Part shown: one piece after another, positions 36,807 through 45,542 of the stretch | Layout of the letters: each line of letters begins with the position of its first letter | Position numbering within the stretch: position 1 is the first letter of the stretch | From: an archaeon | GTDB lineage: Archaea > Thermoproteota > Nitrososphaeria > Nitrososphaerales > Gagatemarchaeaceae | Assembly (NCBI GenBank): GCA_021848045.1 | Contig: JAJZNC010000046.1 | Location: 62,001 to 126,000, forward strand | DNA length: 64,000 nucleotides | Reading direction: 5' to 3' | Notes under the pieces: model-generated | Databases searched by the model: none | Told to the model about the DNA's origin: nothing | What the model saw: the letters and a program-made list of their open reading frames with translations, nothing else | Program-made: the position numbers and the translations under genes

Positions 36807-36982
36807 CCTCGCCCGCTTTATCTGACGAGGATATTAAGTCGTTCCAAGATGCCACCCCGCCGCCCGGCCTGACGGCCGGGGGCCGGCAGAAAGATGAAAA
36901 AATTTCATTGAACGGTGAAGCGAGCCTACTGGTGGGCTGTGAAAAAGTCTAGCACTATATACGCGCCAGGGGAGCCTTCCCC

Positions 36983-37319
36983 CGTGATTCAACGGCTCTC
37001 GCTCATATCTGTCCTGAGCCTCGTCGCGCTCGCCGCGATAGGCCTCGTTGCTGTGGAGACGCATGGCTTCGGCGTGACGAGCCAGGCCTCACCCCAGGTA
37101 CTCCCAGCCTCGCCCCTAGCGGGGCCCTCGGGCTCGCACACGACGACCGTCCAGACGACCGTAGTCGTCACGATGACCAACTCGACTAGCCTGCCCGCCT
37201 CGTCGAGCGGCGCCGCCGCCGTGACCCCGGCGGGCTCGCTCCTGACCACTTCCCCGCCAGCCTCCAAGTCCAGCTCGGACGACGGAAGCAGCGCAGGCGG
37301 GGACGGCTCGGGCGACTAG
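36983..37319 (+). CDS. Small secreted or anchored Thr/Ser-rich protein (GTG start inferred)
   Basis: VIQRLSLISVLSLVALAAIGLVAVETHGFGV signal/TM; CACTATATACG TATA-like element just upstream. Confidence 0.6.
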
Positions 37320-37362
37320 GTCATCCGCAGGACTAGGTCGGACGCGCCTGCTCGGGGGGCTC

Positions 37363-37860
37363 TTGACGACTCTCGCCTTCGAGGTGGGCGACGCGGCCGG
37401 GTTCCTGGCCCTGATAATGGTCGGGGCCTCCTCGACGTTCATGCTGGTGCGTTCGAGGGTCTTGAAGGTCACCAGAAACCTAGCCGCTGTGAGGGCAGCC
37501 CATGTCACCATCTCGGTGCTCGCCGGGGTGTTCATGATAGTCCACGTCAGCCTCCTCTTCCTCCCGCCCACGACCACGGCGGTCGACCTGGGCTACCTGT
37601 CGGTGGGCGTCGCGGCGGTGGTCTGGCTTACAGGGACGGCCTTCCTCGAGCGCCTGCGAGACTCGCTCTTCTTCCACAGCACGCTGGCGACGGTCCTCGT
37701 CGGCCTGATCATGGTCCACGCCGCGACCTCCAGCCTCGAGATGCCTTCGCTCCTGTCCCAGGGGATGCTCGCGACCACCGTGATGATCATGCTCGCCAAC
37801 GCGGCCTACCAGTACAGGAGGGCTTTCGCCCGCCCGTCGCTCGGCGCTGCATCCGGGTGA
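37363..37860 (+). CDS. Four-TM membrane protein with paired His residues, possible b-type haem protein
   Basis: AAHVTISVLAGVFMIVHVSL and FHSTLATVLVGLIMVHAATS; overlaps the following Rieske locus. Confidence 0.65.
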   Translation: MTTLAFEVGDAAGFLALIMVGASSTFMLVRSRVLKVTRNLAAVRAAHVTISVLAGVFMIVHVSLLFLPPTTTAVDLGYLSVGVAAVVWLTGTAFLERLRDSLFFHSTLATVLVGLIMVHAATSSLEMPSLLSQGMLATTVMIMLANAAYQYRRAFARPSLGAASG

Positions 37861-37864
37861 TCGG

Positions 37865-38425
37865 ATGGGCGGCGGACGGAGGGAGTTCATACGAAGGATC
37901 GCCGCCGGGTCAGGGCTGCTCGCAGTCGGGGTCCTGGGCGCTTGGGGGCTGGTCCAAAAGTCGCTGGGGGGCGGGACAGGACAGGCGCCCCAGACGCTAC
38001 CCTCACCGAACGGGGCTGCTGGGCAAGGAGTCACATCCACCGAGACCGTCACGGTGACGGAGTATGCTTCGGGGTCAGGCGCGCAGTCGTCCCAGGCGGC
38101 CAGCTCGGCGTCTCAGTCTGTCCCGGGCGGGTATTTCCTGGTCACGCCGCTCAGCGCCCTCGCCGGGCGCACCTCCGCATACTTCAACCACCCGACTCGG
38201 GGGCTCTCGATCCTGGTCAGCCTCTCGAGCGGGTGGCATGCCTTCAGCGCCGTCTGCACGCACGCGGGCTGTACCGTGCAGTACACGGGGACCACCATCC
38301 TGTGTCCATGCCACAACGGGACGTTCAATCCTGCCAACGGGGCTGTCACCGGAGGCCCTCCACCGGCGCCGCTCCCCGAGATGACAGTGCTCGTCTCTAA
38401 TGGGGACCTGTACGTGTCAGGGTAG
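37865..38425 (+). CDS. Rieske [2Fe-2S] protein with N-terminal Tat-like signal
   Basis: RREFIRRIAAGSGLLAVGVLG; CTHAGC...CPCHNGTFNPANG. Confidence 0.93.
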   Translation: MGGGRREFIRRIAAGSGLLAVGVLGAWGLVQKSLGGGTGQAPQTLPSPNGAAGQGVTSTETVTVTEYASGSGAQSSQAASSASQSVPGGYFLVTPLSALAGRTSAYFNHPTRGLSILVSLSSGWHAFSAVCTHAGCTVQYTGTTILCPCHNGTFNPANGAVTGGPPPAPLPEMTVLVSNGDLYVSG

Positions 38426-38504
38426 CGGCCTGCCCTTCCTCGCGGGGCCGGGGCGTCGAAGACTTGGCGGGGGCCTGCAGTCCACAGGGACAGTCAACAA
38501 CTAG

Positions 38505-38633
38505 GTGCAGCCGGTGGCGTCGACATCGGGCCTGCTGACACCCCCGGCGGTATTCGGGATATTCGCACAGGTCGCGTTCCCCCTCGTAATAGCCGTCGGA
38601 GGGTCGCTGGCCCTCTTCCTGAGGGCTCGCTGA
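38505..38633 (+). CDS. Single-TM small protein (42 aa): VQPVASTSGLLTPPAVFGIFAQVAFPLVIAVGGSLALFLRAR
   Basis: Uncalled in ORF track; open frame with one hydrophobic helix, directly after the Rieske gene. Confidence 0.4.
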   Translation: MQPVASTSGLLTPPAVFGIFAQVAFPLVIAVGGSLALFLRAR

Positions 38634-38777
38634 TCGCAGTCCTTCGTCCCGGTGGGTAGCGCCGAGGTCGGGCCCTGCTCGGGCGCCTGAGACGCGCCAG
38701 CGGCGATAGAAGACATAATTAGCTTGCACGGCCACCCGAGAAGGCCGCAAGTTGCGAACGGAAGAGAGAAAGATAGC

Positions 38778-39470
38778 ATGTCGAACAGCGTGAGTCTCAG
38801 CCAGAAACTGAGCGCCGAGGTGCTCGGGACGTTCATCTTCGTCTTCGTCGGCGCCGGGTCAGCAGTCGCCTCCCGTTACATCGGCATCACGGACCCCGGG
38901 TCCGCTCTCCTGGTGGCCGCGTTGGCGAACGGGATAGGGCTCGGGGTCGGGATATCGGCCACGATGGCGGTCAGCGGCGGCGCGCTCAATCCTGCGGTTG
39001 TGATAGGGCTCTGGGTGGGCGGGAAGCTTCCCGCTCGTGAGGTGGTCCCGTACATCGTGGCCGAGATTGTCGGAGCCGCGATAGCCGGAGGCCTGCTCGT
39101 GGCGGTCGCCCCCCGGGCGATCGGCAACGCTGTCCACTGGGGAGCTCCCGGCCTGTCGAGTGCCACGAGCGTCGCTCAGGGGCTGCTCTTCGAGCTCATT
39201 ATGACGTTCTTCCTTGTCCTGGCGGTCTATGGTACCGCGGTCGACGCGAGGGCGCCAAAGATCGCTGGATTCGGGATAGGGCTCCTCGTTCTCGCCGACG
39301 TGCTCGTCGGCGGGCCCTTCACCGGCGCGGCGATGAACCCTGCGAGGGCGATGGGGCCTATGATAGCAGGGCTGTACTTCCCCAGCTACTGGTACATCTA
39401 CTGGATCGGGCCAGTGCTAGGCGGCATCCTGGCGGGGCTCGTCTACCATCGCGTCTTGGAGGAGCGGTAA
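38778..39470 (+). CDS. Aquaporin/MIP-family channel
   Basis: SAEVLGTFIFVFVGAGSAVAS..., SGGALNPAV and GAAMNPARAMGP (two NPA motifs). Confidence 0.93.
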   Translation: MSNSVSLSQKLSAEVLGTFIFVFVGAGSAVASRYIGITDPGSALLVAALANGIGLGVGISATMAVSGGALNPAVVIGLWVGGKLPAREVVPYIVAEIVGAAIAGGLLVAVAPRAIGNAVHWGAPGLSSATSVAQGLLFELIMTFFLVLAVYGTAVDARAPKIAGFGIGLLVLADVLVGGPFTGAAMNPARAMGPMIAGLYFPSYWYIYWIGPVLGGILAGLVYHRVLEER

Positions 39471-39598
39471 GGTATCCGGACCCGCCCTCTTGGGTGGCGA
39501 GGCTACCTGGTCCCTGCAGGGTGCCGTCGACGCACTGCGAGTTCCGGGTCCTAATCAAGGCGCGTCGTGCAGGCTTTCTGCCATCTCGTGTGAAGAAT

Positions 39599-39634
39599 AT
39601 GCGGGGGGTGGGCATCGCAATTTAGGTTCAAATC
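39599..39634. repeat. att-like repeat unit copy 1
   Basis: atgcggggggtgggcatcgcaatttaggttcaaatc; first 14 nt equal the tRNA-Leu 3' end at 43675-43688. Confidence 0.7.
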
Positions 39635-39706
39635 GCCACCTTAACGGCTCTCTGCTGCCATCCGGCTGCGCTGCTGCCTCCGGGTGGCGGCTGTGTCCGG
39701 ATCAAA

Positions 39707-40114
39707 TCAGAATATTCTCTTTACTTCGGGCAATTTATCAAAATCCATGTCATTCGAGTATATTTCCGAAATCTTCATTCTCTTCATTTGCGCCCCTATG
39801 ACTAGGTCATCCCATTCACGCCAGTCAAAGCTGTATTTGGCTTGCATGTCTCTCGCTTCCTCGAAGTCTAGAATCGAAGTCTCAATCTTTTCCAACGACG
39901 TGAGCTTCTTCAGCAAAGACAGGCACACTGGTATCACAGATTGCCTCCTCTTCCACTTCAAGTAGCCACAAACTTGAGTTACCACCAGCGTGGAGGTTGC
40001 CGCAAGCTCCCCTCGCTCGATTGAGCTTAGTATTTCGGTCGCTCTCTTCCCGTAATTGGGGTCACCCGCGAAATGATAGACGAAGACATTCGAGTCAACA
40101 AAACGTGCTGTCAT
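39707..40114 (-). CDS. vapC: PIN-domain toxin (VapC-like)
   Basis: TARFVDSNVFVYHFAGDPNYGKRATEILSSIERGELAATSTLVVTQV...ILDFEEARDMQAKYSFDWREWDDLVIGAQMKR...IYSNDMDFDKL. Confidence 0.93.
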   Translation of the reverse strand: MTARFVDSNVFVYHFAGDPNYGKRATEILSSIERGELAATSTLVVTQVCGYLKWKRRQSVIPVCLSLLKKLTSLEKIETSILDFEEARDMQAKYSFDWREWDDLVIGAQMKRMKISEIYSNDMDFDKLPEVKRIF

Positions 40115-40428
40115 TCTTTTCCTGGGGCCTCCTCAATGTCTTCCAGATTCACTTTGCCTATTTTCGCGATGCCCTCTGTTGATTTCACTGAAACTCTTTC
40201 CTTCGGCTTGAGGAGAATAGCCTGCCCGGAGAGTTCTACGTAGAACGAGTCCCCCTCTTTGATTCCCAATGTCCTTCGGATTTTCTCAGGAAGTGTTATG
40301 CGCCCCTTGTCGCGGACCTTTGATTCCATTCTATACGCCCACTTTAAAGTGGGAATATGTACGATATATAGGTTGCGGCGGTCTATGCCAACAATGGATG
40401 CGGGGCGAACATCGCACTTTAGGTTCAA
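40111..40428 (-). CDS. vapB: AbrB/SpoVT-type antitoxin (VapB-like)
   Basis: MESKVRDKGRITLPEKIRRTLGIKEGDSFYVELSGQAILLKPKE; overlaps vapC; start probably at the internal MESKV. Confidence 0.9.
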   Translation of the reverse strand: MNLKCDVRPASIVGIDRRNLYIVHIPTLKWAYRMESKVRDKGRITLPEKIRRTLGIKEGDSFYVELSGQAILLKPKERVSVKSTEGIAKIGKVNLEDIEEAPGKE

Positions 40429-40431
40429 ATC
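40398..40431. repeat. att-like repeat unit copy 2
   Basis: atgcggggcgaacatcgcactttaggttcaaatc. Confidence 0.65.
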
Positions 40432-40517
40432 GGGCGGGGTTCATGCCTAATTGGGCTCGTCCCGCTGGTGCCCCTGAGCGATATACTTGGAGCTTCCCTC
40501 CAAGGGCGTCAAGCATC

Positions 40518-41213
40518 TCAAGCGGAGCAACCGATGATGTCGAACGGTGTGATACGATTGAGGACTTGAAACTGCCAATTCTCTTGCGAGATCAACCATC
40601 TGGCACTGGCCGTGGAGTAGGTGTATGCGTCCTGAGCGGATACTGTAGCTGTGACGTTACCGATGGAGTTCCGGAACAAGATTCCAAACGTCGAATTCAC
40701 TTCAGCCGAACCGTCTGTCACGACAGTCTTCACGGGAGGCTGGGTCACGTTCGAAATGGATATCGCCTGAAATCCAGAGAACCGTGTAGTATCTCCAAAG
40801 ATTACACTCAGAAGGAGGGCGATTGTGGTTGAATTCGAGTATAATCCGCTCAAGCAATACAATCCGTCCCACGTCACGTTAGCGTTTGGCTGGTATTCCG
40901 AAACTATTGCAGATACATTTCGGGAGGTAAAAATAACCAAGTGTTGGTCGAAGGCGGCATCCACCATCCCCACGATATCAAAGGAAGGCGAAGCCGTGGT
41001 TAGTGAAGTAAGTGTTCGTGTCGAAGTCGAGGTTGAGACGACCGTCACTGCCTTGGACTCCCCTGATTCCGAGACGAACACAAGAAGAAGCGCGGCGACC
41101 AGAATAATTATGACAATGGATAGTGCGATAATGGGTCTTTCCGATTGCCGCCCCCTTGGAATCATTTTCGCTGTCTTTGGTGGCTCGCTCGCTAAATACC
41201 CTCGCAGGAGCAT
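40518..41213 (-). CDS. Membrane-anchored extracellular protein of unknown function
   Basis: N-terminal TM followed by TVVSTSTSTRTLTSLTT linker and globular domain. Confidence 0.7.
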   Translation of the reverse strand: MLLRGYLASEPPKTAKMIPRGRQSERPIIALSIVIIILVAALLLVFVSESGESKAVTVVSTSTSTRTLTSLTTASPSFDIVGMVDAAFDQHLVIFTSRNVSAIVSEYQPNANVTWDGLYCLSGLYSNSTTIALLLSVIFGDTTRFSGFQAISISNVTQPPVKTVVTDGSAEVNSTFGILFRNSIGNVTATVSAQDAYTYSTASARWLISQENWQFQVLNRITPFDIIGCSA

Positions 41214-41229
41214 AACATCCGTATGAAGC

Positions 41230-41900
41230 TAGGGGAAAAACGCGAGATGCTCGTGGGTTGACCTTGAACGTCTGCGTCTAATTAATTGTCGGAGAAACCC
41301 AAGGTTAGCGAAATCTGTGGATATGGAAGGGAATAAGTCGCGCTCACGAGAACGCATTGTCCAGGATAGGACCGCTGGATTGCCCAATGTGCCGTAGAGT
41401 GCGTAGTATCCCCAAGTATCCGCCTGACTCATGTTGGGAGAGAAGAAGAACTCGTTTGTATAAGGCGAGCCGGTGAGAGTGGAGTGTCCCGTGTTGGTTA
41501 GGGCGGGCACAACGGAGTTGCCAATTCGAGGGTTGCGGTAATGCGCATCGAGCTTGAAAGGACCCGTGCCAGCCGAGCCGCTCGTATAGCCCACGAACGA
41601 AGAGTCAGATACGATGGTGGCGTAGTCGAATGGGGCATGATTTCCGACCACTTGGAAGTGGAGGATTGTCGTTTGCCCACACAATCCTGGCACTCGATTG
41701 TGTATAGGCCTGGGGAGAAGGGTCGGAAGACGTCTCCCTTGTCGTAAGTCCAATAGCCACAATATGTCATTCTTGCGGCAGCGGCAGCCGGGAAGCCCCG
41801 GTCTGAGAGATAGTTGCTCGTCGGCGCCAAAGACCAGGAGTTGGGGGATCCAGGACACCAATTGACGACTTCTTGGCTAGAGCTGATGAGGCCAAGTGAT
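41230..41900 (-). pseudogene. Frameshifted secreted beta-rich domain protein
   Basis: Two overlapping frames together read ...APTSNYLSDRGFPAAAAARMTYCGYWTYDKGDVFRPFSPGLYTIECQDCVGK | QTTILHFQVVGNHAPFDYATIVSDSSFVGYTSG...; frame change near 41660-41680. Confidence 0.65.
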
Positions 41901-42067
41901 TCTCCTTGGGACGCCCCTTGTCAAGTGGAGTTCTGCCGGAGTCGTCGCTTCGTAACCGACCGCATTTCATCTTAAGGCTAACGTTATGAGAGCGTGCCGG
42001 GCTTATGCCAGGGCAAGGTAGGGTCCTTGGGTGGCATTTGTATCGAGCCACATCGAGAAAGGACATT

Positions 42068-42103
42068 ATGCGGTTCCTGAGCACCATGCCTTAGGTTCAA
42101 ATC
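42068..42103. repeat. att-like repeat unit copy 3
   Basis: atgcggttcctgagcaccatgccttaggttcaaatc. Confidence 0.55.
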
Positions 42104-42145
42104 CCAACAGGTTTTGCGAATTCCTGACCATCTCATGCGAAAAGT

Positions 42146-42181
42146 ATGCGGGGGGTGAGCATCGCACTTTAGGTTCAAATC
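42146..42181. repeat. att-like repeat unit copy 4
   Basis: atgcggggggtgagcatcgcactttaggttcaaatc. Confidence 0.7.
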
Positions 42182-42303
42182 GCAAACAAACACCTCAGCG
42201 TCTTCTTGTGGAGCCATCGCGCGTCATGAAAGCCCGGTGTGCTAAGGTTGGCTCTTGAAAGGGATGAATAGGTTTTAGGCTGAGCGTAGCGTTTTCCGGA
42301 GTC

Positions 42304-43059
42304 GTGGAAAAGAAAAGCACAGTCCTTGCTATTCTCCTCATCCTCACTGTCGTCTTTGCTTCGCTCTCTCTGGTGGAATACACAATGTTCGGGACTGGAA
42401 GGACGACAATTAGCACAGTGGTTAGAACAACAACCACCACAGTCGAAGTAACACAAACTCCGTCTTCCTCGTCTTTGTCTCTGTCCGCCGAGTGTCTTCT
42501 CCCAGTGGGGGCCGGAGCCAACGTTATGAGGTCGGGGGACAAGAACATAACGGGAGTCACAGCGACCTTATCTTCTGGTCAGACGATGTTCTTTCCCCAG
42601 AACCAGTGCCCACAACCCGTGTCGAACCAGACCTTTGCATATTCGACGGGTTTCGGGCAAAAGATAGCCACTAACTACTATCAGCTCGCCCTTTCCGCGG
42701 TCTCGAACCCGAGGTTCGTCTCTCTGGAGAACGGGACGACCTTCCTCTTCTCGCAGCCTGAGTCGATGTCTCTCTCGACCACCTCAAACGGGAACGGTGT
42801 CTACGGGAGTTTCAATGGGTCCTACCAATACTCCTTCTCCGTCTTCTTCTTCCATTACACGAACGCGTTCCTTCCATACATAGGTTGCGAACACTTCAAT
42901 GCCACTGCGGGAATAGAGGTAGACTTTTTCGCGCCTTACTACCAGCAATACTCCAATGGCGTGCCAACGCAAGGGAATTGGAATCTCACAAACCCCTCCG
43001 TCCACGCGCTTTCATCGAACGTGATAGCCAGCGAAGTGGACTCCTGCGCGATTACGTAG
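42304..43059 (+). CDS. Membrane-anchored extracellular protein of unknown function
   Basis: N-terminal TM VLAILLILTVVFASLSLVEY then TTISTVVRTTTTTVEVTQTPSSSS linker. Confidence 0.7.
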   Translation: MEKKSTVLAILLILTVVFASLSLVEYTMFGTGRTTISTVVRTTTTTVEVTQTPSSSSLSLSAECLLPVGAGANVMRSGDKNITGVTATLSSGQTMFFPQNQCPQPVSNQTFAYSTGFGQKIATNYYQLALSAVSNPRFVSLENGTTFLFSQPESMSLSTTSNGNGVYGSFNGSYQYSFSVFFFHYTNAFLPYIGCEHFNATAGIEVDFFAPYYQQYSNGVPTQGNWNLTNPSVHALSSNVIASEVDSCAIT

Positions 43060-43166
43060 GCCCTTCTACCACGCGCTTTGAAACGTGCCCGTTAACCAGG
43101 CGGAGATGAAATAGAACCAAACTTGGGGACGCCTTCTAAAGTCGGCCCTTACGAAGAGCGAATAGG

Positions 43167-43500
43167 TTGAACCTCTGGACGCTGAGATTTGCTTCAATCG
43201 TGGGCATCATCCTTGGCGTTGTCGGTATCTTCAGGCTCCTTGTGTGGGTGGACTCCTATGCTTGTCTCACGATGACCGCGCGACAAACATCATCCCGGCC
43301 CGCCGAGTTGGGGGTTTGACCTCAGCCCTACGCGCTGGAGTCTCTCATCGCGCTCGTCGTCTTGACAATTGTCTCTTGCGTCGGGCTATACTACTCGTTT
43401 GTCAGGTCGAGAACGACCACGCGCAATGAAATGCCCCCCGTTCGAAATACGCCGATTAGCATTCAGTTCAAGGCCAAAACTCACACAAGGTTGAGTCGAT
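43167..43500 (+). pseudogene. Two-TM small membrane protein with in-frame TGA
   Basis: LNLWTLRFASIVGIILGVVGIFRLLVWVDSYA...AELGV*PQPYALESLIALVVLTIVSCVGLYYSFV; TGA at 43317-43319. Confidence 0.5.
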
Positions 43501-43595
43501 ATGCGAGAAGAGGCTCTGAACGCGAAAGCATCGGAGTTTTCTCAAGGCCAAGTAATGTCTCACGTGTACGACTCTCTCGCCAAAGGGTCAGTAGG

Positions 43596-43631
43596 ATGCG
43601 GAGTCTGAGCACTGAACTTTAGGTTCAAATC
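43596..43631. repeat. att-like repeat unit copy 5
   Basis: atgcggagtctgagcactgaactttaggttcaaatc. Confidence 0.6.
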
Positions 43632-43675
43632 CCAACGGGTAGTGTGACTTTTCCTACCGTTTCAAGTGAAAATCA

Positions 43676-43798
43676 TGCGGGGGGTGGGATTTGAACCCAC
43701 GAACCCCAAAGGGATGGGATCTCCTCCCCGGTTCTCCGGCCTTAAGTCCCACGTCTTCAACACCAGAGGTGCTTTTGACCGGGCTCAACAACCCCCGC
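43676..43798 (-). tRNA. tRNA-Leu(UAA) with canonical 37/38 intron (~20 nt) and apparent D-loop intron (~18 nt)
   Basis: Acceptor GCGGGGG/CCCCCGC, T-arm GTGGG-TTCAAAT-CCCAC, class II variable arm TCCC-TTT-GGGG, anticodon stem TGGGA/TCCCA with CTTAAG + insert. Confidence 0.85.
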
Positions 43799-43846
43799 GT
43801 TTCACAGGTCCGGAGCCAACCTCAAAAAGCGTTTCCGACCCCTCGC

Positions 43847-45538
43847 TCAGGAGGCCATCTTGAGGATGCCCCTAAGGGACATCGCGTTCGCGACGTCCGA
43901 GGGCTCCAGCCAGGCCCTCCTCGCAACCGATATCCCGAACCTGACGTTCTCCAGCTCCCCCACCGAGTGCGCGTCCGAGTCGACCGAGAGCTTCACCCCC
44001 TCGTCCCTGGCGCGCCTCGACCAGACGTCGTCGAGGTCCAGCCTGGTTGGGGACCCGTCGATCTCGAGGATCTTTCCGTTGTCCTTCGCTGCCCTGATCA
44101 CCTTCGGGAGGTCTAGGGCGTGCCCCTCCCTCCGCCCCAGGAGGCGGTTGGTCGGATGGTAGAGTATGTCCACGCCGGGGTGGTTGAGCACCTTGAGCGC
44201 CCTCTCCGTGAGCTTCTCCGGGGTCTGGCGGTGCCCCTGGTGTATCGAAGCCCCCACGATGTCGAACCTGTCGAAGAACTCGCGTGAGAAATCGAGGCTC
44301 CCGTCCGCCCTCACCTCGGCCTCGACCCCTTTGAGTATCCTGAATGGCTTGAGCCTCTCGTTCAGCTCGTCCACGAGCCTCCACTGCCTCTCGAACCTCT
44401 CCTCGGTCAGGCCGTTCGCGACGCCCACGGAGACCGAGTGGTCGGTTATCGCTACGTATTCGTACCCGCGCGCCTTGGCCGCGGCCACCATCCTCTCCAG
44501 GTCCTCCTTCCCGTCGCTCCACACGCTGTGCATGTGGAGGTCGCCCCTCAGGTCGCCCTCCCTCACCAGGTGGGGCAGCTTCCCCTCCCTGGCCGCCTCT
44601 ATCTCCCCCCTCGCCTCCCGCAGCTCTGGCGGGATGTACTCCAGACCCAGCTTCGCGTAGACCTCCTGCTCAGTCCTCCCCGCGAGGAGCCGCGACGCCT
44701 TGGGGTCCATGAGGCCGTACTCGTTGAGCTTCCATCCCCTGTCGATCGCGAGCGAGCGGAGCTCTATGTTGTGCTGCTTCGACCCTGTGAAATACAGCAG
44801 CGCCGCCCCGTACTCCGCGTCCTTGACCACCCTCAGGTCGACCTGGGTGCCGGTCTTGAGGAAGGCGCTGACCTTGGTCGGCCCTCTCTCGCTCACCCTG
44901 TCCACGAGCGGATAGTTCGCGAAGACTCCCGCAGCCTTCGGGTCTGTCGTGAGGAGGTCGATGTCCCCGACCGTGGGGCTTCCCCTCCTCAGGCTGCCGG
45001 CGGGCTGGACGTCGATCCCCCTCTCGCCGAAGTAGGCAACGAGCTGTGCCCCGAGGTAGAACGCCTCCACGAGGAGCATCCTCGACGACCCTGTCTTCAT
45101 CTTCTGCAGGTCCTCGGCGATCCTCTTCGAGACGACCTGACCCACCGCCTCGGCGAGCCTCCCGGACGAGGAAGCCTCCTTGAGCGCCTGGAGGCTCCTT
45201 ATCCCGTACCGGGTCGACAGCTTGTAGGCCGTCTTCGGCCCGACCCCCGGGACCCTCATGAGCTCCATCGAGCCGGCCGGGACCTTCTTCTCGAGCTCCT
45301 CCATCATCCCGAGCCTCCCGGTGCTCAGGTACTCGTCGATCTTCTTCGCTATCCCCGAACCGATGTACTTCACGTCCTCGAGCCCTCCCCGCTTCCAGAC
45401 CTCCTCGATGTCCTCCTCCAGGTTCCGCACGCTCGTAGACGCCCTCCTGTAGGCGATCACCTTGAACCTGTCTTCGCCCGCCGCCTCGGAGAGCCGGGAG
45501 AGCCTCTCGAGGAGCTCTGCTACCTCGTAGTTCTTCAC
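43847..45538 (-). CDS. polX: DNA polymerase X family with C-terminal PHP domain
   Basis: VPGVGPKTAYKLSTRYGIRSLQAL, AGSLRRGSPTVGDIDLL, DLHMHSVWSDGKEDLERMVAAAKARGYEYVAITDHS. Confidence 0.97.
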   Translation of the reverse strand: MKNYEVAELLERLSRLSEAAGEDRFKVIAYRRASTSVRNLEEDIEEVWKRGGLEDVKYIGSGIAKKIDEYLSTGRLGMMEELEKKVPAGSMELMRVPGVGPKTAYKLSTRYGIRSLQALKEASSSGRLAEAVGQVVSKRIAEDLQKMKTGSSRMLLVEAFYLGAQLVAYFGERGIDVQPAGSLRRGSPTVGDIDLLTTDPKAAGVFANYPLVDRVSERGPTKVSAFLKTGTQVDLRVVKDAEYGAALLYFTGSKQHNIELRSLAIDRGWKLNEYGLMDPKASRLLAGRTEQEVYAKLGLEYIPPELREARGEIEAAREGKLPHLVREGDLRGDLHMHSVWSDGKEDLERMVAAAKARGYEYVAITDHSVSVGVANGLTEERFERQWRLVDELNERLKPFRILKGVEAEVRADGSLDFSREFFDRFDIVGASIHQGHRQTPEKLTERALKVLNHPGVDILYHPTNRLLGRREGHALDLPKVIRAAKDNGKILEIDGSPTRLDLDDVWSRRARDEGVKLSVDSDAHSVGELENVRFGISVARRAWLEPSDVANAMSLRGILKMAS

Positions 45539-45542
45539 GCCG

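Noticed and set aside
36840-36900. GC-rich hairpin after the idi upstream region as a riboswitch
   Set aside because: Simple GC-rich inverted repeat (GCCCGGCC...GGCCGGGGGC); no recognisable conserved aptamer elements
39599-43631. CRISPR array interpretation of the 36-bp repeats
   Set aside because: Spacing is irregular (about 42 bp to 1.6 kb), copies are degenerate, spacers themselves are related, and no cas genes are present
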